Counted from the first letter of the stretch, positions 50,327 to 59,376 are shown. The stretch is 64,000 nucleotides of DNA from DASQUK01 sp963813485 (GCA_963813485.1 CAWEZE010000004.1:170391-234390); one strand, 5' to 3'. A program made the numbers and translations. The notes: generated by a model from the letters alone, not told the origin.

Positions 50327-51271
50327 ATGGCGCACCCGCGACCCTTCCGCTTCGGCGTGCAGCTGAGCCGGGCCGACACCGGTGCCGAGTGGGCCGAGCT
50401 GGCTCGCAAGGCGGAGGACCTCGGCTACTCGACGCTGTTCGTGCCCGACCACTTCGGCGACCAGCTCTCGCCCGCAGTTGCGCTCACGGCCGCGGCCGAC
50501 GCCACGACCGAACTGCGGGTCGGACCGCTGGTGCTCGACAACGACTACAAGCACCCGGTGGTGCTGGCCAAGGAGGCTGCGAGCATCGACCGGCTCTCAG
50601 GTGGGCGCCTCGAGCTCGGCATCGGCGCCGGGTGGATGAACAGCGACTACGAGCAATCGGGCATCACCATGGATCCGCCCGGCGTGCGGATCGACCGCCT
50701 CGAAGAGGCACTCGACGTGATCGAGGGTCTGTTCGGCCAGGGCCCCTTCAGCTACGAGGGAAAGCATTACCAGATAAGCGGGCTCGATGGGCTCCCCAAG
50801 CCCGTGCAGCAGCCGAACGGCCCCCCTGTGCTCATCGGCGGTGGTGGCCGCCGAGTGCTCACGCTGGCGGCGCGGCGAGCCGACATCGTCGGCGTCAACC
50901 CGGCGATTCGCTCGGGACGCACCGATCCGGCGGCGGCTCAGGACGGCGCAGCCACCGTGACCGACGAGAAGGTCGAGTGGGTGCGGGACGCCGCCGGCAG
51001 CCGCTACGACGACATCGAGATCAACATGCTGATATTCGCCTGCGTCGTGACCGACGATCGGACGTCGGTGATCGACGCCATGGCGCCACTGTTCGGCGTG
51101 CCGCCCGAAGTCGTCGGCGATCACCCGCACGCCTGGGTCGGCACGGTCGATGAGATCTGCGACGACCTCGTCGCCCGCCGCGAGCGCTGGGACGCGTCGT
51201 ACCTCGTGGTGCAAGGGCCGGACGCAATGGACGCGGCGGCGCCGATCGTGGCCCGGCTGACCGGCACCTGA
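50327..51271 (+). CDS. F420-dependent LLM-class oxidoreductase (TIGR03621-like)
   Basis: A 314-residue luciferase-like protein: FRFGVQLSRADTGAEWAELA, LFVPDHFGDQLSPAVALTAA, LRVGPLVLDNDYKHPVVLAK, RLELGIGAGWMNSDYEQSGI and PVLIGGGGRRVLTLAARRAD. The GAGWMNSDYEQSGI element is typical of the TIGR03621 F420 subfamily. Substrate unknown. Start ATG 50327; the Gfo/Idh/MocA gene follows 33 bases after its stop and is probably co-transcribed. Confidence 0.9.
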   Translation: MAHPRPFRFGVQLSRADTGAEWAELARKAEDLGYSTLFVPDHFGDQLSPAVALTAAADATTELRVGPLVLDNDYKHPVVLAKEAASIDRLSGGRLELGIGAGWMNSDYEQSGITMDPPGVRIDRLEEALDVIEGLFGQGPFSYEGKHYQISGLDGLPKPVQQPNGPPVLIGGGGRRVLTLAARRADIVGVNPAIRSGRTDPAAAQDGAATVTDEKVEWVRDAAGSRYDDIEINMLIFACVVTDDRTSVIDAMAPLFGVPPEVVGDHPHAWVGTVDEICDDLVARRERWDASYLVVQGPDAMDAAAPIVARLTGT

Positions 51272-51304
51272 CGGACCGGTCAGCGGCTACGAGGACCCTG
51301 CGGC

Positions 51305-52321
51305 ATGGTCGCCTTGGCGTTCGCCGGCGCGGGCTTCGTCACCGCGATCCATGGATTGGCGGCCGAGGCGGTTCCCGACCTCCGCATCGTGCACGTGGCG
51401 TCGCGCACTACCCGCTCGGCCCGGCGACGCGCGGCCCAGACCGGCGGGATCGCCTGCGGCTACGACGAGCTACCCGGGGGCGCCGACGTCGTCGTGGTCG
51501 CCACGCCGCCCGCGCTGCACCGGCGCGAGGCGGAGCGTGCCGTCGGTGGCTCCGCAGTGGCACTGGTGGAGGCGCCGCTGGCGGCCACCCTGGATGACGC
51601 CGACCGGCTGGTGGCGGCGGCCGCCCAGGACGGCCGCGTGGGCTACGCCGAGAACCTCGTGCACTCCCCCGCCGTGGTCGAGGCGGTGGCGGCGTGCAGG
51701 CGCCTCGGAAGCCTCACGCATCTCGAGGTGCGGTTCGCCCAGGGTCGGCCGGACTGGGGCGACCATCTCGAGCCGTCCTGGGGCGGTGGCGCGCTGTTCG
51801 ACCTCGGGGTGCACGCGATCGCCCTGGCTCTGTTGGCGGCGGCGCCGGCGCGTGTCGCCGCCGTCGAGGCGCAGCTCCAGGCCGGAGCCGGGCTGGAGCT
51901 CGACGACGATGCCACCCTGACGCTGGCCTTCGACTCCGGCCTGCGCGCAGAGGTGCGGGCGACGTGGCGGGCACCGGCACCGACGTGGGAGGCGCAGGCG
52001 GCCAGCCCCAAGGGCGCGGTGCGTCTCGAACTTGTGCCCCACCCGTCGGTGGAGGTCGACGGCGCGCCCGTCGTGCTGCCGTCGCCGCCACCGGGGCTGG
52101 CGTCGTCGCAGCTCTACCACCTCGGGTACGTCGCCCAGCTCGAGGCGCTCACCGCCGACATCGACGCCGGACGGCAGCCGACCCCCGGGCCACAACTGGG
52201 TCGCCACGTGCTGGACATCGTGTGCGCCGCCTACTTGTCGGCACGGACCGGCAGGGAGGAACCGGTGCCGTTCACGGGCCCGCGGGACCGAACCCCGCTC
52301 CAACTGTGGCGGGATGGCTAG
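51305..52321 (+). CDS. Gfo/Idh/MocA-family oxidoreductase
   Basis: A 338-residue NAD(P)-dependent oxidoreductase. The Rossmann motif is FAGAGFVTAIHGLAAE, followed by IVHVASRTTRSARRRA, ADVVVVATPPALHRREAERA and ALVEAPLAATLDDADRLV, where the usual EKP is EAP, so the catalytic Lys is missing. The C-terminal part has GGALFDLGVHAIALALL. Loss of the Lys in the E-K-P motif suggests altered or no catalysis. ATG 51305. Confidence 0.85.
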   Translation: MVALAFAGAGFVTAIHGLAAEAVPDLRIVHVASRTTRSARRRAAQTGGIACGYDELPGGADVVVVATPPALHRREAERAVGGSAVALVEAPLAATLDDADRLVAAAAQDGRVGYAENLVHSPAVVEAVAACRRLGSLTHLEVRFAQGRPDWGDHLEPSWGGGALFDLGVHAIALALLAAAPARVAAVEAQLQAGAGLELDDDATLTLAFDSGLRAEVRATWRAPAPTWEAQAASPKGAVRLELVPHPSVEVDGAPVVLPSPPPGLASSQLYHLGYVAQLEALTADIDAGRQPTPGPQLGRHVLDIVCAAYLSARTGREEPVPFTGPRDRTPLQLWRDG

Positions 52322-52615
52322 CGGCCCGCGCCGACGTCGTTCCCCGCGGCCGCCTGACACGACGACGGAGGCCACTCCAGGCACCGCCGCCACGGACGTT
52401 TCATCGGCGCTCGGGCTGCGGCATCGTGAGCACATGATCACGGTCGATTGCCGACCGTCCGATGGCATTGCCGTGGCCGCCCGGCACGGAGAGTCGATCG
52501 CCGCGGCGGAGGGGCTGGAGCGGTCCTCGCCACAGCCTGAGACGACAGCCTCAAACGGGCCTACCGCCGGCTCGTGGTCACCGCCCCGAACGCCGACCGA
52601 CCGCTCATGTGGACC

Positions 52616-53062
52616 TCATTCGACCGTCCACTCCAGATCGGGTGGATCGACCCGTGCGCACCGTGGTCCACCCTGTGGATCGGTGAGCCGCACCGCGCCG
52701 ACCAGTAGGCGCTGTTGCTGTTCAGCCACACGAACGAGTCCTGGATCGACGCGATTGAGCATCAGCTTGGCGCGACGGAACATCTCGAAGCGCCCATCGT
52801 CGTCGATGTTGCCCCACGTGAGGTACAAGAAGCGATCGCCGCGTTTGCCGTGAACTGCCGGACCCCTGAAGTCCAGCGAGCCATCCGGTCCGGTCACAAC
52901 GCCGACGTCGAGGTCCCATCGGGCTTTGGCCACGTCGCCGGCGACGAGGTCGTGTGGTTCGCGTCGGACCTGGACACCGACATGGACGTCTTCGAGTGTT
53001 CTGCCGTCAGGATCGCAGAACCTCCGGCCCGGAGGATCGAATCCCTCGATGACAACTCGCAC
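52616..53062 (-). CDS. DUF5990-family protein
   Basis: A 148-residue protein: MRVVIEGFDPPGRRF, VHVGVQVRREPHDLVAGDVA, WDLDVGVV, DFRGPAVHGKRGDRFLYLTW and the segment RRAKLMLNRVDPGLV match the DUF5990 pattern. The protein is beta-rich, with no catalytic motif known to me. The start is GTG 53062. It stands alone. The ~290 bases between the Gfo gene and its stop hold nothing supported. Confidence 0.8.
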   Translation of the reverse strand: MRVVIEGFDPPGRRFCDPDGRTLEDVHVGVQVRREPHDLVAGDVAKARWDLDVGVVTGPDGSLDFRGPAVHGKRGDRFLYLTWGNIDDDGRFEMFRRAKLMLNRVDPGLVRVAEQQQRLLVGAVRLTDPQGGPRCARVDPPDLEWTVE

Positions 53063-53293
53063 GGGCCCAGTCTCGCATGACCCACATCTCGAGGCGCCGA
53101 GCGCGACAGCCGCTCATGCTGAGGGTGCCCAAACGCCGGCGGCAAGGGCCTGTCGGATCACGTCGGCGCCACCGGAGACCGACACGTCGCGTCCCGTCGC
53201 TGTCGCTCACCGGTGTGGTCCGATCGCGCGGCGCAGAGTCATCGCAGTCGGCAGCAGAACCTCGTATGACGGATCATCATGGGAGCGGTCGAC

Positions 53294-53462
53294 ATGGCGC
53301 GTGCGATGTCGGTCCGGCTCCACGACGACGCCGATCACGCACGTCGGGTGCTCGGGACAGCCAGGCTGTCGCGTTCGGGAGTCGATCCGGGCTGCCGAAG
53401 GGCGCCCCTGCGGGCTTGCCGCTGAGGTGAGCGAGATAGCTGCGAGGCGTCGCCCGGTGTGA
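53294..53462 (+). pseudogene. Ribbon-helix-helix antitoxin-like remnant, one frameshift
   Basis: ATG 53294 opens MARAMSVRLHDDADHARRVL, a CopG/RHH beta-strand and helix start. After LSRSG the reading moves to the next frame, RESIRAAEGRPCGLAAEVSE then IAARRRPV and TGA 53462. The order (strand, helix, SRSE-x-IRAA, charged helix) is that of RHH antitoxins. A partner toxin is not found; the next gene begins at its stop. Confidence 0.55.
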
Positions 53463-53467
53463 GGTCG

Positions 53468-54415
53468 ATGGTGAGTACCGCGGCGCGGAAGACTGAGTAC
53501 GTGACGGGTGAGGTGTCGGCGGCGGATTGGGCCAACGAGCAGGTCGCGGCCGTGCGCGACGACCCGGCCGCTCGAATCGAACTCGTGGAACGCCTGTATC
53601 ACGGACCGTTTGGCACGGCGCCCCGGCACCTGCCGTATCGGCGAGCCGCAATGTCGTTCATGCGCTGGCAACTACGCCGCGGCGTGCTGGAGCCAGCGCA
53701 CAACGAGCGGCCCGGAAGTCCGTGGTGGCGAGCAGTGAACGAGCGCCTACTGCGTGACGGCTGTGAAGCGGTAAGGCTGAGTGGTGATCGGGCCGGACCC
53801 CCCTCGTCGCGGACGGTCGACTATTGGCTGTCGTTCGCCGACCACCCGACGGCGCGCACCTGGTATCGGGCGCACAACGCGAGCGTCGCTGCCGCCTACC
53901 TCGAACATCGCGACCTAGCAGAGTCAGAGAACGCGCCGGAGCGTTTCTTCATGAACGTCGTGTTGTGCCGGGTGCTCTACACACACGCCCTCGTCGCGGC
54001 GCCACGGATGTCGCTCGGATGGCTCCGTCCACTCGCGCCATTCCTCGGCGACCCAAGACTCGGGATGACGGGAATATTCCTCCAGCTCTCTCGCATACTT
54101 CCCGCCGAGTACCCACTCACCGACGACGTCGACTCCTACCTGTCCGACGAGCTCGGTTTCGGCCGCCTCTTGGACTTCGGAGTGATTCTCCCCAGACTGC
54201 AGCAGATCTACGAATGGTCCGCCGACGAGCTCGGCGAGGCCGGTCTGCGCGACTGCATCCGCGACGGGGCCATGACCTACGCCTGGCCGTTCGAGGAGCG
54301 GGGCGTCTGGCAAGCAAAGAAGTCCTTCGTCCTGCAAATGGCACAGCGCCTCCTCCCGCCCGTACGCGCGGCAGAGACGAACAGGCCGTCGGCGAGCGCG
54401 CCGCCGGCGTATTGA
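53468..54415 (+). CDS. Conserved protein of unknown function (315 residues)
   Basis: An intact soluble protein. Recognisable blocks are YHGPFGTAPRHLPYRRAAMS with FMRWQLRRGVLEP, RPGSPWWRAVNERLLRDGCE, SRTVDYWLSFADHPTARTWY, HNASVAAAYLEHRDLAESEN and ERFFMNVVLCRVLYTHALVA. It is rich in Trp, Tyr and Arg, mostly helical, and has no signal peptide or membrane segment. I believe similar unnamed proteins occur in streptomycetes and mycobacteria but cannot give a function. ATG 53468 was chosen; GTG 53459 or 53471 are alternatives. Confidence 0.7.
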   Translation: MVSTAARKTEYVTGEVSAADWANEQVAAVRDDPAARIELVERLYHGPFGTAPRHLPYRRAAMSFMRWQLRRGVLEPAHNERPGSPWWRAVNERLLRDGCEAVRLSGDRAGPPSSRTVDYWLSFADHPTARTWYRAHNASVAAAYLEHRDLAESENAPERFFMNVVLCRVLYTHALVAAPRMSLGWLRPLAPFLGDPRLGMTGIFLQLSRILPAEYPLTDDVDSYLSDELGFGRLLDFGVILPRLQQIYEWSADELGEAGLRDCIRDGAMTYAWPFEERGVWQAKKSFVLQMAQRLLPPVRAAETNRPSASAPPAY

Positions 54416-54584
54416 GCCGTAGCAGTGTGCGTTAGTCGTTCGGCGATGCCGGTCCGCGTGAGCCAAGCCCAGTCCGCCCAGCCGCGTGATGGAGGTCGAG
54501 CGAACTGGCCGGAGGCGAAATCCGTAGTCGGGGCGCTGCGGCGCGGTCAGCCACTGTTCGCGTGGGCGCTGGTTGCCAGGCACC

Positions 54585-54590
54585 TAGCCT
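54585..54590 (+). promoter_or_regulatory. -10 hexamer of leaderless promoter (PPOX gene)
   Basis: TAGCCT seven bases before the GTG at 54598; no ribosome binding site between. Confidence 0.45.
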
Positions 54591-54597
54591 GACCGCC

Positions 54598-55041
54598 GTG
54601 GCGTCGATCGATGACGTACGCACGCTGGTGACGCTCGACCACGGATTGGCTTCGGTTTCGATCGTGCGGCCCGACGGGTCGCTGCAGTCGACGGTTGTCA
54701 ACGCGGGCGTCGTGCCCCACCCGCTGAGCGGGCGACCGGTGGCAGCGTTCGTCGCCCGCGGCGGCACCCGCAAGCTCGACCACCTGCGGCACGACCCCCG
54801 TGCCACCCTGCTGTGGCGGGCCGGCTGGGCGTGGGCGACCGTCGAGGGCGCCGCCGAGCTCGCAGGGCCCGACGACCCCATGGCCGGCGTCGACGACGAG
54901 GCCCTGCGGCTGTTGCTGCGGGCGATCGACGAAGCGGCCGGGGGCGTGCGAGAGGACTGGGCGGAGTACGACCGGGTCGTGGCGGCCGAACGCCGCGTCG
55001 CCGTGCTCGTCACCCCGACACGCATCTACCAGAACCCCTGA
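54598..55041 (+). CDS. PPOX-class split-barrel flavoprotein (F420 or FMN)
   Basis: A 147-residue protein: VTLDHGLASVSIVRPDGSLQ, STVVNAGVVPHPLSG, VAFVARGGTRKLDHLRHDPR, ATLLWRAGWAWATVEGAAEL and the final VAVLVTPTRIYQNP match TIGR03618-type F420-dependent PPOX proteins. The start is GTG 54598 with a leaderless promoter hexamer. It converges on the sigma-like gene. Substrate unknown. Confidence 0.88.
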   Translation: MASIDDVRTLVTLDHGLASVSIVRPDGSLQSTVVNAGVVPHPLSGRPVAAFVARGGTRKLDHLRHDPRATLLWRAGWAWATVEGAAELAGPDDPMAGVDDEALRLLLRAIDEAAGGVREDWAEYDRVVAAERRVAVLVTPTRIYQNP

Positions 55042-55077
55042 GCCCCTGCCTACGGGCCCCGAGGCACTGACATTGGC

Positions 55078-55758
55078 TTACGCCAGGACGGGTAGACCGG
55101 CCAGCGATGCGTAACGCTCGTCGGTGGTTGCGAGGCGGTGCACGCGTTGGCGCACACGCCGAGCCGCCTGGCGCACCGTCGACTCCCTCATGGCGAAGAC
55201 GGGGCCGACGGTCGTCGCCGGCGCAGGGTTGCCGACCGCCTTCTCGCACACGTACTCGAGCCACAACTCCCGATCGCGTCGGCTGATACCCGACCGTTCG
55301 AGCGCATCGAGCAACAGGCGGGCTCGGTGGTGATCCGCGGCGATCCGCTCGAGCGCCGGCCACATGGGGGCCTCACGGGCTTGCGCCGCCCCGGGATCGG
55401 GCGCCGGCGCAGCAACGTCTGCGGCGTGCGTCAGCTCCTGTTCGTCGAGCGGCTCGGTCCACTGGCCGAGCTCGCGGTCCACGACGTTGGCCACCCGATG
55501 CCGCGCCCACACCCATGGCAGCGCCCCACCGTCGGGCGACCAGGCGCCCGCCACTCTCGCCAACTCGAAGCACACATCCACCACGACGCCCTCTAGGTCG
55601 TCGGGCCGCAGCGGCGTGCCGCGCATCGCCGCCACCTGCTGCACCGCCCCTGCGATCCGCCCACGGAACCGCTCGTACAACGCCACCACCGCCGCCTCGT
55701 CGCCCCGGGCCAACCGATCCATGATTGCCGCCAGCTCGTCGAAACCTTGCCGGTCCAC
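55078..55758 (-). CDS. Sigma-70-like (ECF-type) factor, divergent
   Basis: A 226-residue protein. Residues ~8-65 (AAIMDRLARGDEAAVVALYE, then RFRGRIAGAVQQVA and PDDLEGVVVDVCFELARVAG) resemble sigma region 2. The C-terminal part (LERSGISRRDRELWLEYVCE, then STVRQAARRVRQRVHRL) resembles region 4 with a degenerate helix-turn-helix. The acidic linker is unlike classic ECF factors. GTG 55758 has AGGAGGAG at good distance. No anti-sigma gene is adjacent. It may be an atypical regulator rather than a true sigma factor. Confidence 0.65.
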   Translation of the reverse strand: MDRQGFDELAAIMDRLARGDEAAVVALYERFRGRIAGAVQQVAAMRGTPLRPDDLEGVVVDVCFELARVAGAWSPDGGALPWVWARHRVANVVDRELGQWTEPLDEQELTHAADVAAPAPDPGAAQAREAPMWPALERIAADHHRARLLLDALERSGISRRDRELWLEYVCEKAVGNPAPATTVGPVFAMRESTVRQAARRVRQRVHRLATTDERYASLAGLPVLA

Positions 55759-55914
55759 ACCATCTCCTCCTCGTGCGGGGCAGCTGCCCCGATGGACGGA
55801 GTCCATGGTGCCGACGGGGTATGACAAACAACATCGATGTAATTTCAAAACCGTCGCGCATCGACGGCGCGACCGCTGGATCGACCCGCGCCGAGAGCGG
55901 CGAGGCTCAGAAGG

Positions 55915-56446
55915 TCACGGCGACGAGTGGGCGAGGAAGGCCACGAGCGCGTCGTTGAAGGCCAGCGGGTCCTCGATGTTGGGCAGGTGGCCGACGTTGG
56001 GGACAACCACCAGCTCCCCCTTGAGCAGCGACCGGATGCTGATCGCCTCGGCGATCGGCGCCAGCCGGTCGAGCTCGCCCACACGACCAGGGCCCGCACG
56101 TCGGCCTGGCGCAGTATCCGCCCATCGAGCAGCCGACGATCGTGGCGCTCGGGATGCCGAGTCGATCGAGCACGCCGTCGACCAGTCCCGCCCAGCCCTG
56201 CATCGTGGTCGCACCCGGGTCGACCGCACCGGGCGACTGTCCGAACCCCGGCATGTCGATGGCCAGGCAGCGGTGGGTGGCCTCGATCGCCTCGACCTGG
56301 TAGTCCCACATGGCCGCCTGCAGTGGGAAGGCGTGGAGGAAGACGACGGCGTCGCCGGCACCACGATCCGCCACGTGGACCGGCTGACCTGACACCTCGA
56401 GCAACGGCACGAACGGCTCCTTGGGGCGGCGCAGTGCTACGGCCAC
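55915..56446 (-). pseudogene. Alpha/beta hydrolase with internal deletion and frameshift
   Basis: From the start at 56446 the frame is normal: LEVSGQPVHVADRGAGDAVV, FLHAFPLQAAMWDYQVEAIE, CLAIDMPGFGQS and the nucleophile elbow GCSMGGY. Immediately after, the lid and about 70-100 residues are missing, and another frame gives VGELDRLAPIAEAISIRSLL, GELVVVPNVGHLPNIEDPLA and FNDALVAFLAHSSP to TGA 55915 (acid and His of the triad). The gene cannot produce an active hydrolase. Confidence 0.75.
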
Positions 56447-56452
56447 ACAGCC

Positions 56453-57667
56453 CTACCCCATCGTGTGGGTGTCAAGCGAACCCGACCCAGTGGGCAGTTT
56501 CTCCCCCACAAACCGTGGCGGAATGCGGCGCGCGATCACGTCCGATCGGGACGCGAGCAGCGGTCCGGCCAAGGCGAGGATGAGCACGTACCCGGCGACG
56601 AACGGCGCGATGCGGTCATCCAGCCCCGCGGCGGCCGCCAGCGTCGCAAGGATGAGCGAGAACTCGCCACGGCCGAGCACCGTGAGCCCGATGTTCGCCG
56701 CCGGCCCCCGCGAGTAGCCATGCATGCGGGCGGTGACGATGCCTGCGGCCATGTTGAGAACCAGCGACACGACGACAGCGATCGCCACCGGCAGCGCCAC
56801 CGACCCGATGTCGCCAGGGTCGACGGTCAGCCCGAAGGCAAAGAAGAACAGGGCCGCGAACGCATCCCGCAGGGGGAGCACCAAGCGTTCGATCCGCTCG
56901 TGCGCCGCGCTCTCCGCGAGGATCAACCCCGCCATGAAGGCGCCGATGGCGTCCGACACGCCCACCTCCTCGGCAACCCCGGCGGCCAGCACGGCGACCC
57001 CCACGAAGCAGACGGTGAGGAGCTCGTCGTCGGAGGTGTCGACGATCTTGCCGACCCAACGCGCCCCCCAACGGGCGACGGCGGCCAGCAACAGCAGGAA
57101 TGCGAGGGCCCGGCCGAACTCGACGGCGGCGTCGGCCAATCCGTCGCTCTCCCCGAGCACCGGCTGCAGGATCGCCAGGTACAGCGCGAGGAAGATGTCC
57201 TCCACCACGATTATCCCCAGGATCAGGCGACTCTCGGGGTTGGCCAACCGCCGTAGCTCCACCAGCAGCTTGGTGACGATGGCCGACGACGAAATGCCCA
57301 CGGCTCCGGCGATGACGAACGCTTCGCGGGTGCCCCACCCCAGCGCCAGTCCGAGCAACAGCCCGCCGCCCAGGTTGAGCAACAGGTAGACGGCACCGGC
57401 GGCGAGCAGCTTGCGCCCGCCGCCGATGAGGTCGTCTAGCGAGAACTCCAGGCCGAGGTGAAAAAGCAGCAGGACCAGCCCCAATGCCGCGAGCAGCTCG
57501 AGGTCCTCGGGATGCTCGACCAGCACCAGGCCGGGCGTTCCGGGACCGAACAGGATGCCGGCCACCATGAAGAACGGGATGGTCGGAAGCCCGATGCGCC
57601 GCCCCAGGCGAGCCAGCAGCCCGGCGGCCAGGAAGGCACCGCCGACGGCAACGAGCGTGTTACCCAC
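56453..57667 (-). CDS. khtU: K+/H+ antiporter membrane subunit (CPA2, KhtU/KefB-like)
   Basis: A 404-residue, ~12-helix CPA2 antiporter. Typical segments are IPFFMVAGILFGP, LLAALGLVLLLFHLGLEFSL, AVGISSSAIVTKLLVELRRL, IIVVEDIFLALYLAI and EEVGVSDAIGAFMAGLILAES. No RCK domain is fused to its C-terminus, consistent with a separate regulatory subunit encoded just upstream. The start is GTG 57667, which overlaps the regulatory gene by eight bases. Exchange of K+ or NH4+ for H+ is inferred from the family. Confidence 0.88.
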   Translation of the reverse strand: MGNTLVAVGGAFLAAGLLARLGRRIGLPTIPFFMVAGILFGPGTPGLVLVEHPEDLELLAALGLVLLLFHLGLEFSLDDLIGGGRKLLAAGAVYLLLNLGGGLLLGLALGWGTREAFVIAGAVGISSSAIVTKLLVELRRLANPESRLILGIIVVEDIFLALYLAILQPVLGESDGLADAAVEFGRALAFLLLLAAVARWGARWVGKIVDTSDDELLTVCFVGVAVLAAGVAEEVGVSDAIGAFMAGLILAESAAHERIERLVLPLRDAFAALFFFAFGLTVDPGDIGSVALPVAIAVVVSLVLNMAAGIVTARMHGYSRGPAANIGLTVLGRGEFSLILATLAAAAGLDDRIAPFVAGYVLILALAGPLLASRSDVIARRIPPRFVGEKLPTGSGSLDTHTMG

Positions 57668-58157
57668 TCGCCGCTCCGATCACGTGTTGGGTGAAGGCGG
57701 CCAGGTCCTCACGCCGCCCGACCACGACCAGCCGATCGCCGGCTCGCAGAACCTCGGTGGGCTCGGGAGCGATGATCGTGCCGGCGTCGCGTGCCACGGC
57801 CGCCACCGTCATCCGAGTCCGCCGGCGGATCTCGAGCTCGGCGATGCTGCGGTCGGCGCCGGGCGAGTCCGGGCGCAGCGTCATCCAGTCGATGAGGATG
57901 TCGCCGATGACGGCCTCCATCTCCTCCACCACCGCCGGCGTGAAATAGGCGCCGCTGAGCACCGCGCCGAGGGTGCGGGCCTGACGGTCCGTCAGCGTCA
58001 GCGTGGCTTGGGGGGTGTCCGCGTCGGGGGCCATGACGTACAGGTCACGCCGGCCCGAATGGTGGATGACGACTACGGCGGAGCCACCGTCACGACTGGC
58101 GAGCCGGTAGCGGCGTCCAATGCCCGGGAGCTCCTGTTCCTCGATCTCGTTGCTCAT
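57660..58157 (-). CDS. khtT: Antiporter regulatory subunit with RCK C-terminal domain (KhtT-like)
   Basis: A 165-residue KhtT-like protein: N-terminal EIEEQELPGIGRRYRLASRD and VVVIHHSGRRDLYVMAP, middle LTLTDRQARTLGAVLSGAYF, and a TrkA-C domain (SIAELEIRRRTRMTVAAVAR, TIIAPEPTEVLRAGDRLVVV, REDLAAFTQHVIG). Such subunits gate KhtU in response to c-di-AMP or ions. ATG 58157 has AAAGGACC as ribosome binding site. Confidence 0.92.
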   Translation of the reverse strand: MSNEIEEQELPGIGRRYRLASRDGGSAVVVIHHSGRRDLYVMAPDADTPQATLTLTDRQARTLGAVLSGAYFTPAVVEEMEAVIGDILIDWMTLRPDSPGADRSIAELEIRRRTRMTVAAVARDAGTIIAPEPTEVLRAGDRLVVVGRREDLAAFTQHVIGAASG

Positions 58158-58267
58158 GGCAGGTCCTTTCGTGGTGTGCGGTCGATGTCGCGATAGCCGC
58201 GCCGACGGGCGCCGTCGCCCGAGGGACGCGGCGAGGCGGTCGGCGGGGCGGTCGACGCGGCGGAGGT

Positions 58268-58669
58268 TCAGCCGGCGGGCACGAGTGGCGGCGCGCGCCG
58301 ACCACCCGGTCCGGCCCACGCCTGGGGGCCGCGCGGGGGTTGCTCGTCGTCCGCACGACGGCACGACCAGAGGCACGCGCCCCCACATGCCATGCCGGCG
58401 GCCAGCGCAGCGACTACGAGCATCACCGATCGCGCCTTGGCGACGTCGGAGGAGCGCCCGACGGTCGGGGTGCGAGGGGCCTGGACGCCGACCATCTCGG
58501 TACCGTGGACGTCGTTCGACAGCAGCGCCGCGGCCGCCTCCGTCGAGGGACGGGACGCGTCGGTACCGATGGTCGTCACGATCTCCAGCCCGGTGATCAG
58601 CCCCACCGCCAGGGCCAGGATCGCGACCGCTATGGCCCGGGCCGCGCCGTATCGTGCCAGCGGAGTCAC
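58268..58669 (-). CDS. Small two-helix membrane protein coupled to the RHH-ClpN gene
   Basis: A 133-residue protein with hydrophobic segments at about residues 10-30 (IAVAILALAVGLITGLEIVT) and 80-100 (SVMLVVAALAAGMACGGAC), and a Pro/Gly-rich tail. Its GTG start (58669) overlaps the stop of the RHH-ClpN gene (GTGA), so the two are translationally coupled. No family recognised. The coupling suggests a membrane partner or a docking site for the ClpN protein. Confidence 0.65.
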   Translation of the reverse strand: MTPLARYGAARAIAVAILALAVGLITGLEIVTTIGTDASRPSTEAAAALLSNDVHGTEMVGVQAPRTPTVGRSSDVAKARSVMLVVAALAAGMACGGACLWSCRRADDEQPPRGPQAWAGPGGRRAPPLVPAG

Positions 58670-59376
58670 GCCGGCAGCCGGCGCTCGATGGCGTCGAGGC
58701 GGCTGAGGATCTGGTCCAGCGTCGACTGTGGCGGAGTCACCGGGCTCGACTGCTTGCCCTGCTGTGCGACGAACGCGGGAAGGGCCATCACGACGGCCAG
58801 GCGGGTCGTGTGAAGCTCGATCCCCATGCGCCGGAGCACCTTGCTCGCCAGCCCCTCCTCCGTGGCCAGCAGCCCGAGGAGGAGATGCTCCGAGCCGATG
58901 TAGTTGTGCCCGAGGCGAAGGGCCTCCTTGGCGGTGAGCTCGAGTGCCCGTTTGGCGAGGGGCGTGAACGGCAGGTGCCCCTCCGCCGTGCGCTTGCTCG
59001 CCGGACCCATCGATGCCCGCAGTTCGGCGCGCAGGTCGTCGGCATCGACGTCGAGGTTCGCCAGCACCTTGACTGCCAGGTTGCCGCCCTCGTCGAGGAT
59101 GCCGATTAGGACATGCTCGGTGCCGACGTGGCTGTGCCTCGAGCTGCGCGCAGCCTCCTGTGCCAACGACATGACCTTCCGCGCCCGAGGAGTGAAGCGA
59201 CCGAACATGCCCACCCCGGGCAGCCCGCCGGGCGGTGCGTCCTCGGCGTTCCTCGCCGCAGTGACGTCGCGGACGGCACGCTCCAAGGCCGCCTGGCACA
59301 CGGCCGACACCGGGATCTGCGTCTCCTTCACGGCCGCGGCCAGTTCGTCGGGAAGGTAGACGTTGACCTTGGGCAT
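58666..59376 (-). CDS. Ribbon-helix-helix plus Clp N-terminal (ClpN) domain protein
   Basis: A 236-residue protein. Residues 1-45 form an RHH-like domain (MPKVNVYLPDELAAAVKETQ, IPVSAVCQAALERAVRDV). Residues ~60-210 contain the double Clp_N repeat: FTPRARKVMSLAQEAARSSR with HVGTEHVLIGILDEGG, and FTPLAKRALELTAKEALRLG with NYIGSEHLLLGLLATEEG. There is no AAA+ domain, so it cannot unfold proteins itself. Clp_N domains bind substrates or adaptors of ClpC. It could be a DNA-linked adaptor or regulator. ATG 59376 lacks a ribosome binding site and appears leaderless. Confidence 0.88.
   Translation of the reverse strand: MPKVNVYLPDELAAAVKETQIPVSAVCQAALERAVRDVTAARNAEDAPPGGLPGVGMFGRFTPRARKVMSLAQEAARSSRHSHVGTEHVLIGILDEGGNLAVKVLANLDVDADDLRAELRASMGPASKRTAEGHLPFTPLAKRALELTAKEALRLGHNYIGSEHLLLGLLATEEGLASKVLRRMGIELHTTRLAVVMALPAFVAQQGKQSSPVTPPQSTLDQILSRLDAIERRLPA

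Noticed and set aside
53077..53290. Coding frames between DUF5990 and the RHH remnant
   Set aside because: Frames are open only because of GC bias; no motif, ribosome binding site or family resemblance.
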